A DNA stretch of 64,000 nt from Glycine soja (Eukaryota > Streptophyta > Magnoliopsida > Fabales > Fabaceae). Within the stretch, counting starts at the first letter, position 1, and each line of letters starts with the position of its first letter. The notes below the pieces were generated by a model. That model ran no database searches. It had not been told where the DNA came from and saw only the letters and a list, made by a program, of their open reading frames with translations. Where the stretch lies: NCBI RefSeq assembly GCF_004193775.1, contig NC_041021.1, positions 20,552,632 through 20,616,631 of the forward strand, given 5' to 3'. The position numbers were made by a program, and so were the translations under genes. This document shows positions 42,777 through 54,605 of the stretch, piece after piece.

Positions 42777-44165
42777 TGATAAGGGTCATATTTAAGTTAT
42801 TATTGGGACTAAAAAGTTAACACTTATCTTTCAATTGTATTATTTTCTTACAAACTACTCTTAAAACTAGTTGTTTTATATAAATTGTACATTTACTGAT
42901 GTTTTCTAAATATGAAAAATTCATCCACAATTTTGTAGGTTTTGATGGTTGTTTGTTAGATCTAGAAACAAAGCCAAAAGAAAGGTCAAAATGGTCTTTT
43001 CACAAAGGTTTATGACCCCAAATTCTCCTCGGCTAGCAACCAGCTTGCCTGGGCTAAAGATCTTACTTTAGCCCTAAGCAAGCAACTTGCTTGGGCGAGC
43101 TACAGCTCACTTGGGAGAGTGGAAGTCTTCAAGAGTAAGCAACAACAAATTCGCAAGCTACAACTCGCCTGGGCGAATTTATCTGCACTCCTTGGCTATT
43201 TTCTATAAATAGCCATGCATTTGTGGAAGAAAGGGAGATCCAATAGAAGCAAAATAGAGAGAAAAACACAGAGGCTAAGGAAGAAGAAGGAAAAAAAAAG
43301 GAAAAGTGAAGCCAAGGCGCTGCAAAGTTGTGATCGTGGATCACATCTTTCGTCATTTCTCTTGTTAGTCTTGTGCTCTGCGTAATGATTGGTTAGTTTT
43401 TCTTAAGGATTGGATGTAATCTTTGTACCTTTATGTATCCCTTTTGATATTATATATGAATGAATCTTTTCTACTCATTATTGATGATTTCATTTTACTC
43501 GTAATGTTTGATTCTATTTGATCACTATTGTCATGAAATTTGATTTTAAGTGAGACTGGAAAGTAATCTTAGAATTTGAACTAAATGATTTTACTCTTTA
43601 CGTTACGTTGCTAGGAATATAGCATAACATTTTGATTGCAAAGATTATGAGAATATAATTGTAATGTTGAGGTATTTACTTCATATGCAAGGAATCAATA
43701 TTTGGTAAATATTCTTAGGCCTCAAGTGCGAGGGATCAACTTGGGTAACTTAATGTGTGCATCAGTAATATTAGAAAATGATTCATATATGTTAATCTTA
43801 TTAGGATACTAAGGGTATGAATGATGAAATCCAATTCTATGTTTTCTTGAATTGATTGAAGTCGTTATTATTGTTTTCGTAATTTTATGTATTTTTGACG
43901 CACTAAATTCCGTTATTTTCGTTATTCCTGTAATTTCGTTATTTCCGTTATTTTTGTAAATTCGTTATTTTCACTATTCCTTTACTTGAAGTTATCTTTA
44001 GTTAGTTAAATCAAAACCAATGACATTCGATTAAATTTTACATAACTATTGAACTAATAACCTTTATCCGAATGAATTAAATAACTCAAGTCCTTGTGAA
44101 GATGAACTATTTTTATAAATGTGTAACCTACAATGACTATTGGTATGCTTGCCAAGAGTCTAACA
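42777..44165 (+). repeat. 3' LTR of the Athila-like element (1389 bp)
   Basis: Starts TGATAAGGGTCATATT after the purine tract and ends GAGTCTAACA. Positions 43020-43180 hold repeated variants of ctcgcctgggcgag. Confidence 0.88.
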
Positions 44166-44180
44166 GACGACTAAAAACAT

Positions 44181-44266
44181 TCTCCTAGCTCTTTATCAGT
44201 AACATCATCACCAAACTTTTATGTAAAGAACATTGATGATGGTGTTACTGACAAATAACTAGGAGA
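44181..44266. repeat. 34-nt hairpin from an inverted duplication
   Basis: The arms 44181-44214 and 44233-44266 pair at 29 of 34 positions around an 18-nt loop. The right arm is part of the RRM relic (IDDGVTDK region), so the left arm is an inverted copy of gene sequence. Confidence 0.7.
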
Positions 44267-44440
44267 TCTGTTTAGTTCATGTGGCACAATAACTATCACG
44301 TAAAAGTTATGTGAGAGCAAGAGTAATTTGTTTTTGTATTCTTCTCCAACCCTGAGGAGGCTAAGAAACATATAAGTACTTTTCTTGGCTGCATTCAAGA
44401 CCAGTTGGGGTCTGATGTTGTTGCGCTTTGCTAAAATTCC
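44215..44440 (+). pseudogene. Poly(A)-binding-protein-like RRM relic
   Basis: Plus-strand frames give FYVKNIDDGVTDK and LGDLFSSCGTITI, then after a frameshift FVFFSNPEEAKKHISTF. Together these are the beta1-helix1 region and RNP1 region of an RRM domain as found in poly(A)-binding proteins (VKN-D--TD--L---F---G-I and GF-FV-FS-PEEA). Stops and frameshifts are present, and no other RRM or the C-terminal domain is nearby. It may be a processed or captured fragment. Confidence 0.6.
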
Positions 44441-46841
44441 TACCTACATTTTTTGGATTGGCTAACCTACATTTTTTGGATTGGCTAGGTTAAAGAGTAA
44501 ATCATGAACTTTTTGTAGCACTTTTCAATTGTTTTCTTGTTTTCATTTTTTTTCTTGCTTCTTTTTGTATTGATTTATTAAGTCTGTGATGAAATATGTA
44601 TTCGATTTTGAAGGAATTTCTTTTTCGTTACTCGTTCACATCTTATGTTGTATTTAGAATTTTGTGTAATCTTGTAAGTTGCCAATGAAGAATTTTCCAA
44701 GTTTCAATAGAAGATAAGACATATATTTGTTTTGTTTTCTTTGTATGTTTGATAATGTTTCTTTAATTTTACCAATTATCATAGAGTGAGATTTTACTTG
44801 ATTCATGATAATTTCCGGCAAGTCATTTTATATTAAACCAACAATGGAAGGGAACTAATTAGTAACATTAAATCCGTGAGTTATTCAATTCCTAACCAAT
44901 TTCTTTAATTTAATTAGTTTAACCTTAATTCCTTAGATGATAAATGCTTTTCCCGCTACTATGAATCATAATCCCTTAAGTGAGCAAGACTAGTCATACC
45001 TCATAAGCATTAAGAGAAGGAAATTAACATGGAAGCTTACAATCTATTTGTATCCCTAGGCTAAATTTTTTCAAAGTTTATTGAACTGAAAGAGTCTAAA
45101 TTCCAATAAATTCAATAATTAAATACAAAATAAGAGAAGAATTTAAAAAAAGAAATTAATCGCAATAAATTCAAATCAAGGTTAACCTAATCCAGAAAAG
45201 AAAGCAAATTTATGAAAGAAAGACGAGAATAAAGTCATTAATCTTTAAGTATTATTGTAAATACGAAGATATTTTAATATCTTAAGGTTCTTAACACACG
45301 CTCATAAGTCACAACCTTTAATTTTTTTTTTCTAAACATGAGAGTGTATATACGGATTTAGATTTATGATCATAATGTGAAAAGCTACTCAACTCTTCAA
45401 AGCCCCATAGGCAAAAGGCAAAACTTAACCATAAATGCTTATAAAAACCAAAATAGTTTTAAATATTAAGATATTTTATATTGGACATGAACCAATACAA
45501 GTTTTGTTTGTGACTTGATATTTTATTTGGATGCCTTTGATGCATCTAAGACTATTATTTCAATTGACCAACAATATTATAATTTTCTAATATATTTTAC
45601 TTTATACACAACCCTGTACAAGCTAGACTATATGCCAAGGACATTACATGGTCAATGATTACTGGCTACGTTCTTACCTTGTGTTTGTTTGGGTTAAAAT
45701 AACGAGGCAGAAAAATAAGATGGAAATATTAATTTTTACAGTTTGAGAGAAAAATTGGAAAAGAAGTTATTTATGTGAGATTTAATTACCAGCAAATACT
45801 TTCCCTTCAAAGTAGGATGAAATCAGAGGGAAAATATTTTTATCTATCAAAATACAATTTTTTTCAACTCTTTCTCTTTCATTTGTATCCTGTCTTAATT
45901 TCTATTCTTTTCACTATATTTCACTTCCAATCCAAATAGTGCATTATTAGTTTTGTAGAAGTGAACTAATTTATTAAAAATAATAAAAAATTTATACGTT
46001 TTCTAATAATAATAATAATAATATCGTTGACACCTTGCAAGAATAAGTAATAGAAGTTTTCTCTCAAGATTTTAATTGCTTAATGGAAATAAGGGGATGA
46101 TTAGGGTATATCCAGCTTGACCAGCCTGATCCGATTTAAGATTAAACAAAAAATAAAGTGGATTGAGTGAGGTTCTAGGTTTGATTGAGTTAGATTTATA
46201 TAAGAATTATGTTGAGTTTGGGCTTAACTTAACCCTACAAAATCGACTTGTAAAGTGAAGATTACTTTCCACTTATATAATTTATCTCGACACTATTTTT
46301 GTTTGACGTGGGACTTCAACATATCCCATTTTTTCTCATGATTATTCGTCATATGAGACTTTCAACACATTCTTTTATCTAAGTGTGACCACATTTATTA
46401 GATCAAAAAGTAATTTCACTTGTGGTGTGTGATTGTCATTGACCTGCTCAATTATGAAGCATACCACCATATATGCCGCGGGTGAGAAGAGTATATGTTA
46501 ATGACCATAGAAATGCCAATAAAAAGTAGAGTTAAACAAAGCAAGCACCAGGACAAAATGAATGAGCGAGCCTTTTTGCAACTTAAGGTATTATTTTTCA
46601 ATCTAATGAAAATTCGAAGCTCCTAATTTATGGCCCCATTAAATCTTCAAGGCATCTACAATTTCATATCCAACTATAAATATTGCAACAATGGCGTGGT
46701 AATTGTCTAATTGGAAAGAAGAGAGAAGAGCATTTTAAAACAAGTAGAGTTATCACTTATCAATATTCCAACCCATTTTCAATTTTTTCAAATAAATAAT
46801 TTTACTTTGAATTCTATATGAATATGGTTTTGGTTGTCTTT
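44441..46841. other. No gene recognised
   Basis: AT-rich. A 23-bp tandem duplication (tacattttttggattggct) lies at about 44446-44488 and an (AAT)n run near 46007-46022. Around 46240-46390 lies gacgtgggacttcaac-type sequence of the kind dispersed in legume genomes. Confidence 0.5.
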
Positions 46842-47620
46842 TTTTTTTCTTTGACAAAAAACATGCTCATCTCATTTCATTCATAATAAAAGAGTGAATA
46901 GAACTAGGAATGAAATCAAAATAATGAGGACTAGCATGCAATCTAGATATCTTGGTTAAACTATGAGCAACTGGATTTACTTGTTGACTTACAAACTGTA
47001 TTAAACAATTCAATAGCTCTAACGGAATCATTACAAATTTTCAAAATTGCACCAAATTCTGCCAATGTGAAACGTCTAACTGCTATGCTATCCACTAAAT
47101 GTTTGCAATCTATCTCACAATGTGATACCCATTTAATAACAATGAGAGCTTTAGCTTCAGCTTCCTGTGGCAGCGAAGTCCCTTGAAACCAAGAGGCAGA
47201 GGCTTTAACGAAACAACCATTGTGATCCCTAATACACGCAGCAACACCATCGAGATCAACTTCGTTAAAAATTGATGCATCTATTTTACACTTCAAAAAG
47301 CCAGGTTGTGACCAAGCGATCTACTTCAGTTGGATGAGTAGAGTGCACGAGTATTATGAACTTCTGATACAGTCTAATAATTCCTAGGGATAAAAAAAAT
47401 CAGATTGTGGCTTTTCCCATGCAAGAGCATGTTGTTGGCTCGAATTATCATGAACAGGGGCATTTGTGGACTGGGCTGACCTCCAATCATGTAGGAATTG
47501 AGTAGCCAAATGAATCAAAAGACTGACGGGTTTGTGAACATTATCCCATAGCTTTTTGTTCGGACGATGCCATAAACACCAAAACAAAGCGACTGCCGTG
47601 ATTTTTGGCTATGTTTAGCA
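46842..47620 (-). pseudogene. LINE 3' end (RNase H-like domain) relic
   Basis: On the minus strand, CLWHRPNKKLWDNV (47384-47587) is followed by LKCKIDASIFNEVDLDGVAACIRDHNGCF, SLPQEAEAKALI and IDCKHLVDSI, then in another frame NPVAHSLTKISR and FDFIPSSI. This is the conserved C-terminal RNase H-like region of plant non-LTR elements, including the last conserved block. It ends near an A-run on the minus strand (46842-46852), consistent with a poly(A) tail. The reverse transcriptase and endonuclease are absent, so this is a 5'-truncated copy with frameshifts. Confidence 0.8.
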
Positions 47621-47944
47621 TCTCATTTTAGTTAATTAGCTTTTTTTTGCTAACTGATTTTTTTTTTAAACTTTATTAATAGTGTTTGATATAAAAGAGT
47701 AGCTTACAGTGTTTTTTATACTATACTTCAACCAACGTTTCATACGATTCTAACTTCTAGTTTTTTTTTTTATTCCTTTTTATCCTTTTTTTAGTCTTTT
47801 CTCTTAAAGTTTTTTTTTTCTTCTTCCACTTATATAATAAACGGATAAAAATAAGAAAACCTTGTCTTATGTAAAAGAAGCTAAAAATAACACAATCTTA
47901 CCGCACATTACTAACAAATAGACTTTTAATATTGATTATTAAGG

Positions 47945-48125
47945 ACTTTCAACATTAGTTATTAATCGATGTTGAAACTAACAACATTAAAATTATCAAT
48001 GTTAACATCAATTTTTGAAAAATCGATGTTATTTTACCAAAAAACATCGATTTTTCTAAAAATCGATGTTGTGATTTATTGACAATATCAGTTTTTCTAA
48101 AAATCGATGTTGTTTTTTGGATTTT
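47945..48125. repeat. ATCGATGTT / AACATCGAT inverted repeat cluster
   Basis: Several direct and inverted copies of aaaaatcgatgtt occur, including aacatcgatttttctaaaaatcgatgtt arranged as a hairpin. No ORF. The type resembles subterminal repeats of DNA transposons, but no terminal repeat could be assigned. Confidence 0.5.
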
Positions 48126-48945
48126 TTTTAAATATCCTGTATGTTTTTTAATTACCAGCTATAATTATATATAGCAAAACTTATCATTCAAAGTTATAAA
48201 AACTCTAAAAATAAATCAAAGTTATAAACAAAATATACCACTAAAAGTTATAAACAAAATATACCACAAAGAGTTATAAACAAAAATTTCCCACAAATGT
48301 TTTCAGGATGTTCCAAGCATCATTTCCCACAAAATATACCATCAAGAGTTATAATTTTTTTTATAGATATTAGTATAGTATAGTGTACTTAAATTACAAA
48401 CAAATCCAAAATAAAACAAAGTTAGATGTTGCATTTGGGAACTCAAATATAATTTGAGTTCTAGCTTCCGAATTTTGTGATTATGCAAAAGTCCTCCCTC
48501 CATAGCCAATTTTTGTAGACTTCCTCCAATGATTATAAACAATCTTGCATTCTGTAATCCCTTTCAAATTCAAATGGGTGAATCTTGCACCTTTCTTAAA
48601 TGAGTACATGGTACTCGACACATCCTGAAATTAATATTAAGTTCATCTTAGAATATGATTTTAAAATTTGACAAACAAAGGTGTTTTTGTACTGATTATA
48701 TACAATGTTGAGTTACTCACCAAACTACTGCAAGTCACTTTGTACTCATTCATCAGGACTTTAAAAGTCATTGAGTTAGGAATTTGGTGTTACAATGAGT
48801 GCCATTTAGGATAAGCTTTTGGTTCAAAATAGTCTTGAAATTCCTAACCTAATCCTTAATATGAACCGTGTTGAACATTTCCTCTAGTTTTCTATTAATC
48901 TTCATCATTGTCTTAGCCATTTCATTCCAATTCTTTTGATCTTCA
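48126..48945 (-). other. Degenerate transposon-like sequence
   Basis: Short minus-strand frames such as SLQKLAMEGGLLHNHK and MAKTMMKINRKLEEMF are visible with several stops. I cannot assign a family. The sequence resumes at 51556-51860 after the solo LTR. Confidence 0.3.
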
Positions 48946-51550
48946 TGTGAATGAGTGTATACAAGTTTTGATGATGCTAAAAGAACAAGATGGCTTCAAG
49001 TCTAAAGTTACTTCAAGTTTAAATTCAAGATGAAGAAAACAAGACCGAGAAAGATAAGGCTTAGTTTTATTTGTTAAAAGAATCTCACATTGGTTAAAAA
49101 GGTTTGGCCTCAAAGCTTGATTTTCAAATGTTTATATAAAGCTTTAAAAGATGTTTTATCACTACAAAAATATATGTTTTTGCACTAGTAATCGATTACC
49201 ATATATTGTAATCAATTACCAGAGACAAATTACATAATTTTTTTTTAAAAAAAAGTTTTCTTTTGAAATTTGAATTTTAAATGTTCTAATCGATTACCAC
49301 TTGTATGTAATTGATTACCAGTGATGAAACTTCAGAAGTTAACTTTGAAAAGTCATGACCCTTCAAAATATAATTGTGTAATCGATTACCAAGAATTTGT
49401 AATCGATTACTAGTGAGAGAATTTTTGAAAAATATTCTGAAAAGTCACATCTCTTCAAAAGTTTTTGAAAAGCCACCAAGGACCTATAAATATGTGACTT
49501 GTCTACGAAAATCTTTAGAGTTTTCCATCAGAACCTAAGTGACATATTCTCTCAAAAACAAATCATTGGCCAAACACTTGCAAATCAATTGAGTATTCTT
49601 CTAAGATCTTCAACTTGTATCATCATCTCTAAAAAGAGAGAAAATTGTAGAAGCAAAGCTTCATGATGAATCAAGAGTGGTTCAAAGATGTTTTGATGAT
49701 AACAAAGATGATAACAAAAGATGATGACAAAGGTGATGACAAAAAGCTCAAAGGTCAATCAAAGAACAACTCAAGTGAATCAAAGATCAATCAAAGAACA
49801 ACACAAGAAGAAAGTTTAGAGTCAAGAATCAAGATTCAAGGTTCAAGATCTCAAGAATCAAGATCAAGATTCAAGACTTAAGATTCAAGAATCAAGAGAA
49901 GGCTTAATCAAGATAAGTACAAAAAGTTTTTCCCAAAAACTGAGTAGCACATGATTTTTCTCAAAACATGTTTACCAAAGAGTTTTTACTCTCTGGTAAT
50001 CGATTACCAGATTTCTGTAATCAAATACCAGTAGCAAAATTGTTTTGAAAAATTTTTCAAATTGAATTTACAATGTTCCAATTAATTTCAAAAAGTTGTA
50101 ATCGATTACAATGTTTTGGTAATCGATTACCAGTGCCTTTGAACGTTGAAATTCAAATTCAAATGTGAAGAGTCACATCCTTTCACATAAAAGCCTTGTT
50201 TAATTGATTACACTGATTTGGTAATCGATTACCAGTGACTGTTTCTGAATAAATCAAAAGATGTAACTCTTCAAAAGGTTTTTGACTTTTTCAAATTGGT
50301 TTTAAGTTTTTTCTAAAAGTTATAACTCTTCTAAAAGGTCTTCTTGACCAGACATGAAGAGTCTATAAAAGCAAGGTTTTTTTTTGCATTTTTATTAATT
50401 CATTCAATCTTGAATACTTTTCCAATCAATCTCTTACAATCCTTTACAAGCCTTGAATCTCTTTGAACTTCTTCTTCTTTGTACCAAAAGCTTTATGAAG
50501 TTTTCTGGTTTTCCAAACCTTGAAAACTTGTGCTATTCATCTTTTTCATTCCCTTCTCCCTTGGCCAAAAAGAATTCGCCAAGGACTAACCGCCTGAATT
50601 CTTTTTGTGTCTCTCTTCTCCCTTTTCCAAAAGAATGAGGGACTAACCACCTGAATTCTTTTGTGTCTCCCTTCTCCCTTGTCAAAGAATTCAAAACAAC
50701 ACAGTCTGAGAATTCTTTTGATTCTTCCCATTCCCTTATACAAAAGTGTTCAAAGGACTAACCGCCTGAGAATTCTTTTGTATCCCCATTCACCAAGTAT
50801 CAAAGGTTTAACCGCCTGAGATCTTTGTCTTAACACATTGGAGGGTACATCCTTTGTGGTACAAGTAGAGGGTACATCTACTTGGGTTTGACTGAGAACA
50901 AGAGAGGGTACATCTCTTATGGATCAGTTCTAGTGGAGGACATCCACTAGGTTCAAAGAGAACAAGGGAGGGTACATCCCTTATGGATCTTTGCTTGTAA
51001 AAGGATTTTTACAAGGTTGAAAGAAATCTCAAGGACCGCAGGTCGCTTAGGGACTAGATGTAGGCACGGGTTGTTGCCAAACCAGTATAAAAACTCTTGT
51101 GTGTTTGTTTCCTTCTTCCATACTCTTTTACTTTCCGCTGTGCATTTAATTTCCGCTTTTACTTTCTGTTAAGTTTCTCTTCTACTCCTCATTCTCTTAA
51201 CAATTTAGTAAAAGCCTTAGAAGAGTAATTTTTTAATTAGTAAATGTTTAGGAATAATTAATTCAACCCCCCCTTCTTAATTATTCTTGAGGACTGGACG
51301 TAGACACGGGAAGTGGTCAAACCAGGACAAAATGAGTTTGCATTTCTCTCGCCCCTATCTTGGTTATTTTATCTCGCATATTTTTATCTTGCATACTTGA
51401 AGAATATTGTTGAAATATTTTGCATCTTCATCTTCATCTTCAATATTATGAACATATAGATTTAAAAAGGGAATTAGAACTTGATTAATTGAGAAAATTT
51501 TTAGACTTAATTCACCCCCCCTTTAAGTTATTGAGACCACTTGTCCAACA
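48946..51550 (-). mobile_element. Solo LTR with TAATCGATTA palindromes (TSD cttca)
   Basis: Plus-strand ends are TGTGAATGAG and TTGTCCAACA, flanked by cttca at 48941-48945 and 51551-51555. It is the same family as 10476-11507 in the opposite orientation, recognisable by gacgtagacacggg, aaccagtataaaaactc and about a dozen variants of GGTAATCGATTACC. At 2605 bp it is 2.5 times longer than the other copy, partly through internal duplications. The block ggactggacgtagacacggg (51290) repeats ggactagatgtaggcacggg (51050). The ORF at 49663-49881 and the CT-rich ORFs near 50450-50740 are not genes. Confidence 0.85.
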
Positions 51551-52079
51551 CTTCATTCATCGTTTTTGTTACATTTTCTGTTAGTTGTATCTATGTATCT
51601 ATGTAAACAAAGCTTGCAAAATTTCCAATATGAATAGAGGTTACATGCTCCTCATGTTTGCTAAATCAAAATCTTTTTACACTAGCAAAGGAGACAAGAG
51701 TTAAGTTACCTTTGCTATTGTTACTACTTACTATGTCTGGTAGAACACAATGGGCCTCAAATCCCCAAATAAAGGCTAACCGTGCAAGCAACCCAGCCTA
51801 AACATCATTGGCTAACACTACTATAGGCAGCAAGCAAGTAAACAACCAATCTAACTAGGTCCTTGTTAGTCGCTTTATACGACTAACTTTTGTATAGAAA
51901 TCATTTTCCAAAGCTTGTATAATTCCCCAATTTATGGTTATTTTGGAGTAAATTTAGTAAATGAATCTTGTTTTATGGTTAACGCTGTCTCTAGAATATT
52001 TTCATTGGATTGAATGATGAAATCTGTGCATTTTCAGGTGAAAAAGAGGCTAAGTTTTGAATTGCAAAAAGTAGCAGTT

Positions 52080-52300
52080 GGGCTAAGCGCTTATTCACCG
52101 CTAAGCGCAGCTTCAGAGTGCTTAGCGCAAAGGAGAATCTGGCAGAGCATCAGGATCAAAGCTGCGCGCTAAGCGTGAGATCAGTGTGCTAAGCGTAGTA
52201 GGTGCCTTCAGCCAGGCTAAGCGCGAGACTGGCGCTAAGCCCAATTCCACTTACTCGCGCTAAGAGCGAAGGTGGCACTAAGCGCAATGTCGCGATTTCA
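52080..52300. repeat. GCTAAGCGC word cluster in the Athila-like LTR
   Basis: About ten variants of gctaagcgc in 220 bp, in both orientations. The same word is found in the unrelated LTR at 20425-20640. Confidence 0.75.
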
Positions 52301-53542
52301 GGGCCTATTTAAAGCCTATCTTGTGTAGAATTAGGGTAGAATATTACAAAGCAGAAGATTGGCACAGATTCCAGGGCAGCCATAGTGCTTATTTTGGGAA
52401 TAGAGCCCTAGAAGCAACAAAGAGGAGCAACTTTTGTAGAGATACCTAGGTTTTGTAAGCTCATTTATTGTTAGGGTTTCTTTGTAATGACTGGCTGAAC
52501 ACCCTAGTTGGGGATTTCTAATGAACAGCTGATGTAAATACATAATATCTAGTTGATTGTGTTTTCTGTGTTCAATGCTTCATTCAATGCTTGATGTTTG
52601 TATGCTTTTGGTCTGATCACCCATTTGTGCACAGTTAGGTGACTTTAGCATTGGGAAATGTACTGTTGCCTTAGAACTTGATTGAAGCAGGATCAAAACT
52701 TAATCTTGCATGAGGGATCTATGGGTTAAGTTTTGGTTTTAATTATGTTGTTACAATAATGTTGTTTAGTTTAGGCCTAGTCTTACATAAGGGATCTGCG
52801 GATGAAGCTTAGGCTAAATTAGGCTAAAACTTTCGTAAGCTACTTGAGTTGAGTCTAGTCTTACATGAGGGATTTGCGGACGAAACTCAGTTTAAGTTAG
52901 TCTAAACGTAAGAGGACTGTCTAAATTGGGCCTGGTCTTACATGAGGGATCTACGGATGAAGCTTGGATTAATACGGCCTGATGAGGGATTGAGGTTTAA
53001 GTAATTAAGGCTACAACATAGAACATAAGAGCATGATTGATTAGAGAAATATATTTCTATACATCAGCTTGTTTGTTAGAAAGACCTAACATTTCTACCT
53101 ACTGCTATCATTTTATTTACCTTGCATTTTATAGTTTTAGCATAAAAGTTTAGTTTAAATTTTGTCTGAAATTATCACTTATACATGTTATCTCAACAAT
53201 GCTTCAATTCTAAACTTAAGTCAGGCTAACATTAGTTCCCTGTGTTTGATACTCGGATTCATCCATTTTAATTTTAAATACTTGACGATCCGGTGCGCTT
53301 TCAGGTAAACCCCCATTGAAATTTCCTTGAGACATAAATGAACAAAAATTAACTACAACGGGGAACAATCAAAGTATTTATGGCACTATTACCAGGGAAC
53401 TAAATCGTTAGTAGAGTTTAGTTCACTTTGCAGCATTGCTTTAATTTTACTTATTCAATTTTTTTTTAATTCTTTTGACTAACATATTAGTTTAGTACAT
53501 TCATTGTTCTTTTGAATTGGATAACTGCTGTACTGTTGTTGT

Positions 53543-53935
53543 ATGCAAAGAAGATCTTTTGCAGGTGATTTGATTTCCATTGATTTGGAGATTAACGCCA
53601 CTTGTAGAAGGCGTAATCAAGAGAGAATTAGAAATTTTTTGCAGGACTTAGAGGTAGTAGTAATTCCAGAGGAAGAACCTCAACCTTCTGAGGCATCTTC
53701 TACTTTTCCTATTGCAGAACATTATCATTTAGATCCTATTGAAGATTACATCATGGCTGAAGAACCAAGAAGAGTTACTCTGGAAGATTATTCAAGTTCC
53801 AATGTGCCATAATTTTTCACCAGTATTGCACAACTAGAATTTCAAGCACAAACCATTACTTATCCACCATCATTGATTCAATTGATTCAGAATATTTTGT
53901 TTCATGGATTACCAAATGAAGACCCATATGCACAC
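53543..53935 (+). pseudogene. Athila-like Gag N-terminus, truncated
   Basis: The frame begins MQRRSFAGDLISIDLEIN, acidic from about residue 30, and reaches RRVTLEDYSSSNVP before a TAA at 53810. It then continues in the same frame with FFTSIAQLEFQAQTITYPP and FHGLPNEDPYAHC. The latter part matches the block found just before the capsid domain of Athila-type Gag (GLPNEDPY-H). One premature stop and a 3' cut by the LTR at 53936 make it nonfunctional. Confidence 0.75.
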
Positions 53936-54234
53936 TGTCGCAACCTACCCTTCGGCGGGAGGGCGACGCGTGACTCGCGGGATGCGTGTTCCACGAAAGG
54001 AATACGCGCGGAGTCGCCACCAACGTTTATTTGAGGAAAACGTCGGAAAAACCGGAAAAGACGCGATCTACGAACTTTTAAGTTGAAAGGTTCGGGAGTT
54101 GTATTTACGCACGGGGAAGGTATTAGCACCCCACACGCCCGTCCCAAGGGACGGCAGCCTTTAATCGAATGTGCAAACATGACTTTGATTTTTTGTTCCC
54201 TTTTATGTTCTTATATCCTTTATACCCTTTTTAT

Positions 54235-54605
54235 ATTTTTTCCTTTTTTGTGGTCGACAAGGGTGTTTCCCTTTGCTCCTACGTATTCCTCAATTTGGGA
54301 TGAGAAAATCAGACCTACGTAGTTCTTTCGGAACAAAGTGTTTGGTTAAGTTGTTTTTGTCTTTTTTGCAAAATATGTTTTTATTGAACAAAAGGTCATT
54401 TAAGGTGTTGAACCATTAAACGGTCTTTTGATTTTGAAAGGGGAGAAACGTTAAGGCGTTGGACTATTAACGATTTCTTGTTTTTGAAAGGAGAGAAACG
54501 TTAAGGCATTGGACCATTAACGATCTCTTGGGGTGGTCGACAAAAGCGGGGCTTTTGCTCCTACGTATCCTCAATGAGGAACTCAGACCTACGTAGTTCT
54601 TTCTT
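54235..54605 (+). repeat. Dispersed 70-bp TACGTA-containing repeat, two of three copies
   Basis: The block ggtcgacaa...gctcctacgtat...gacctacgtagttct occurs at 54251-54331, 54534-54602 and 57514-57582. Each copy has two TACGTA palindromes in opposite context. Confidence 0.8.

Larger units (their letters stand above)
37171..44165 (+). mobile_element. Athila-like gypsy element with truncated 5' LTR
   Basis: A left LTR remnant (37171-37578) and a complete right LTR (42777-44165) end in the same gagtctaaca. The primer site TGGCGCCGTTGCCGGGGA, typical of Athila-type elements, follows the left LTR, and a purine tract (GGTTAGGGGGAGT) precedes the right one. Inside is a broken gag but no pol, and a foreign solo LTR (40505-42597). 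LTR divergence is much higher than in the other elements, so it is old. Confidence 0.85.
51864..53935 (+). mobile_element. 5' part of a second Athila-like element
   Basis: LTR from TGTTAGTCGC (51864) to about 53371, a degenerate primer site at 53381-53400 (TGGCACTATTACCAGGGAAC versus TGGCGCCGTTGCCGGGGA), leader, then the gag start. The element is cut at 53935 by the Ogre-like LTR, and its remainder lies beyond the window. The LTR holds a cluster of GCTAAGCGC words (52080-52300). Confidence 0.78.

Noticed and set aside
44166..47000. Intact cellular gene in the 44-47 kb interval
   Set aside because: Only the RRM relic and LINE RNase H relic are visible, both with stops and frameshifts.
49663..49881. 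72-residue Lys/Ser-rich ORF
   Set aside because: Made from repeats of caaagat / tcaagaatcaag inside a solo LTR.
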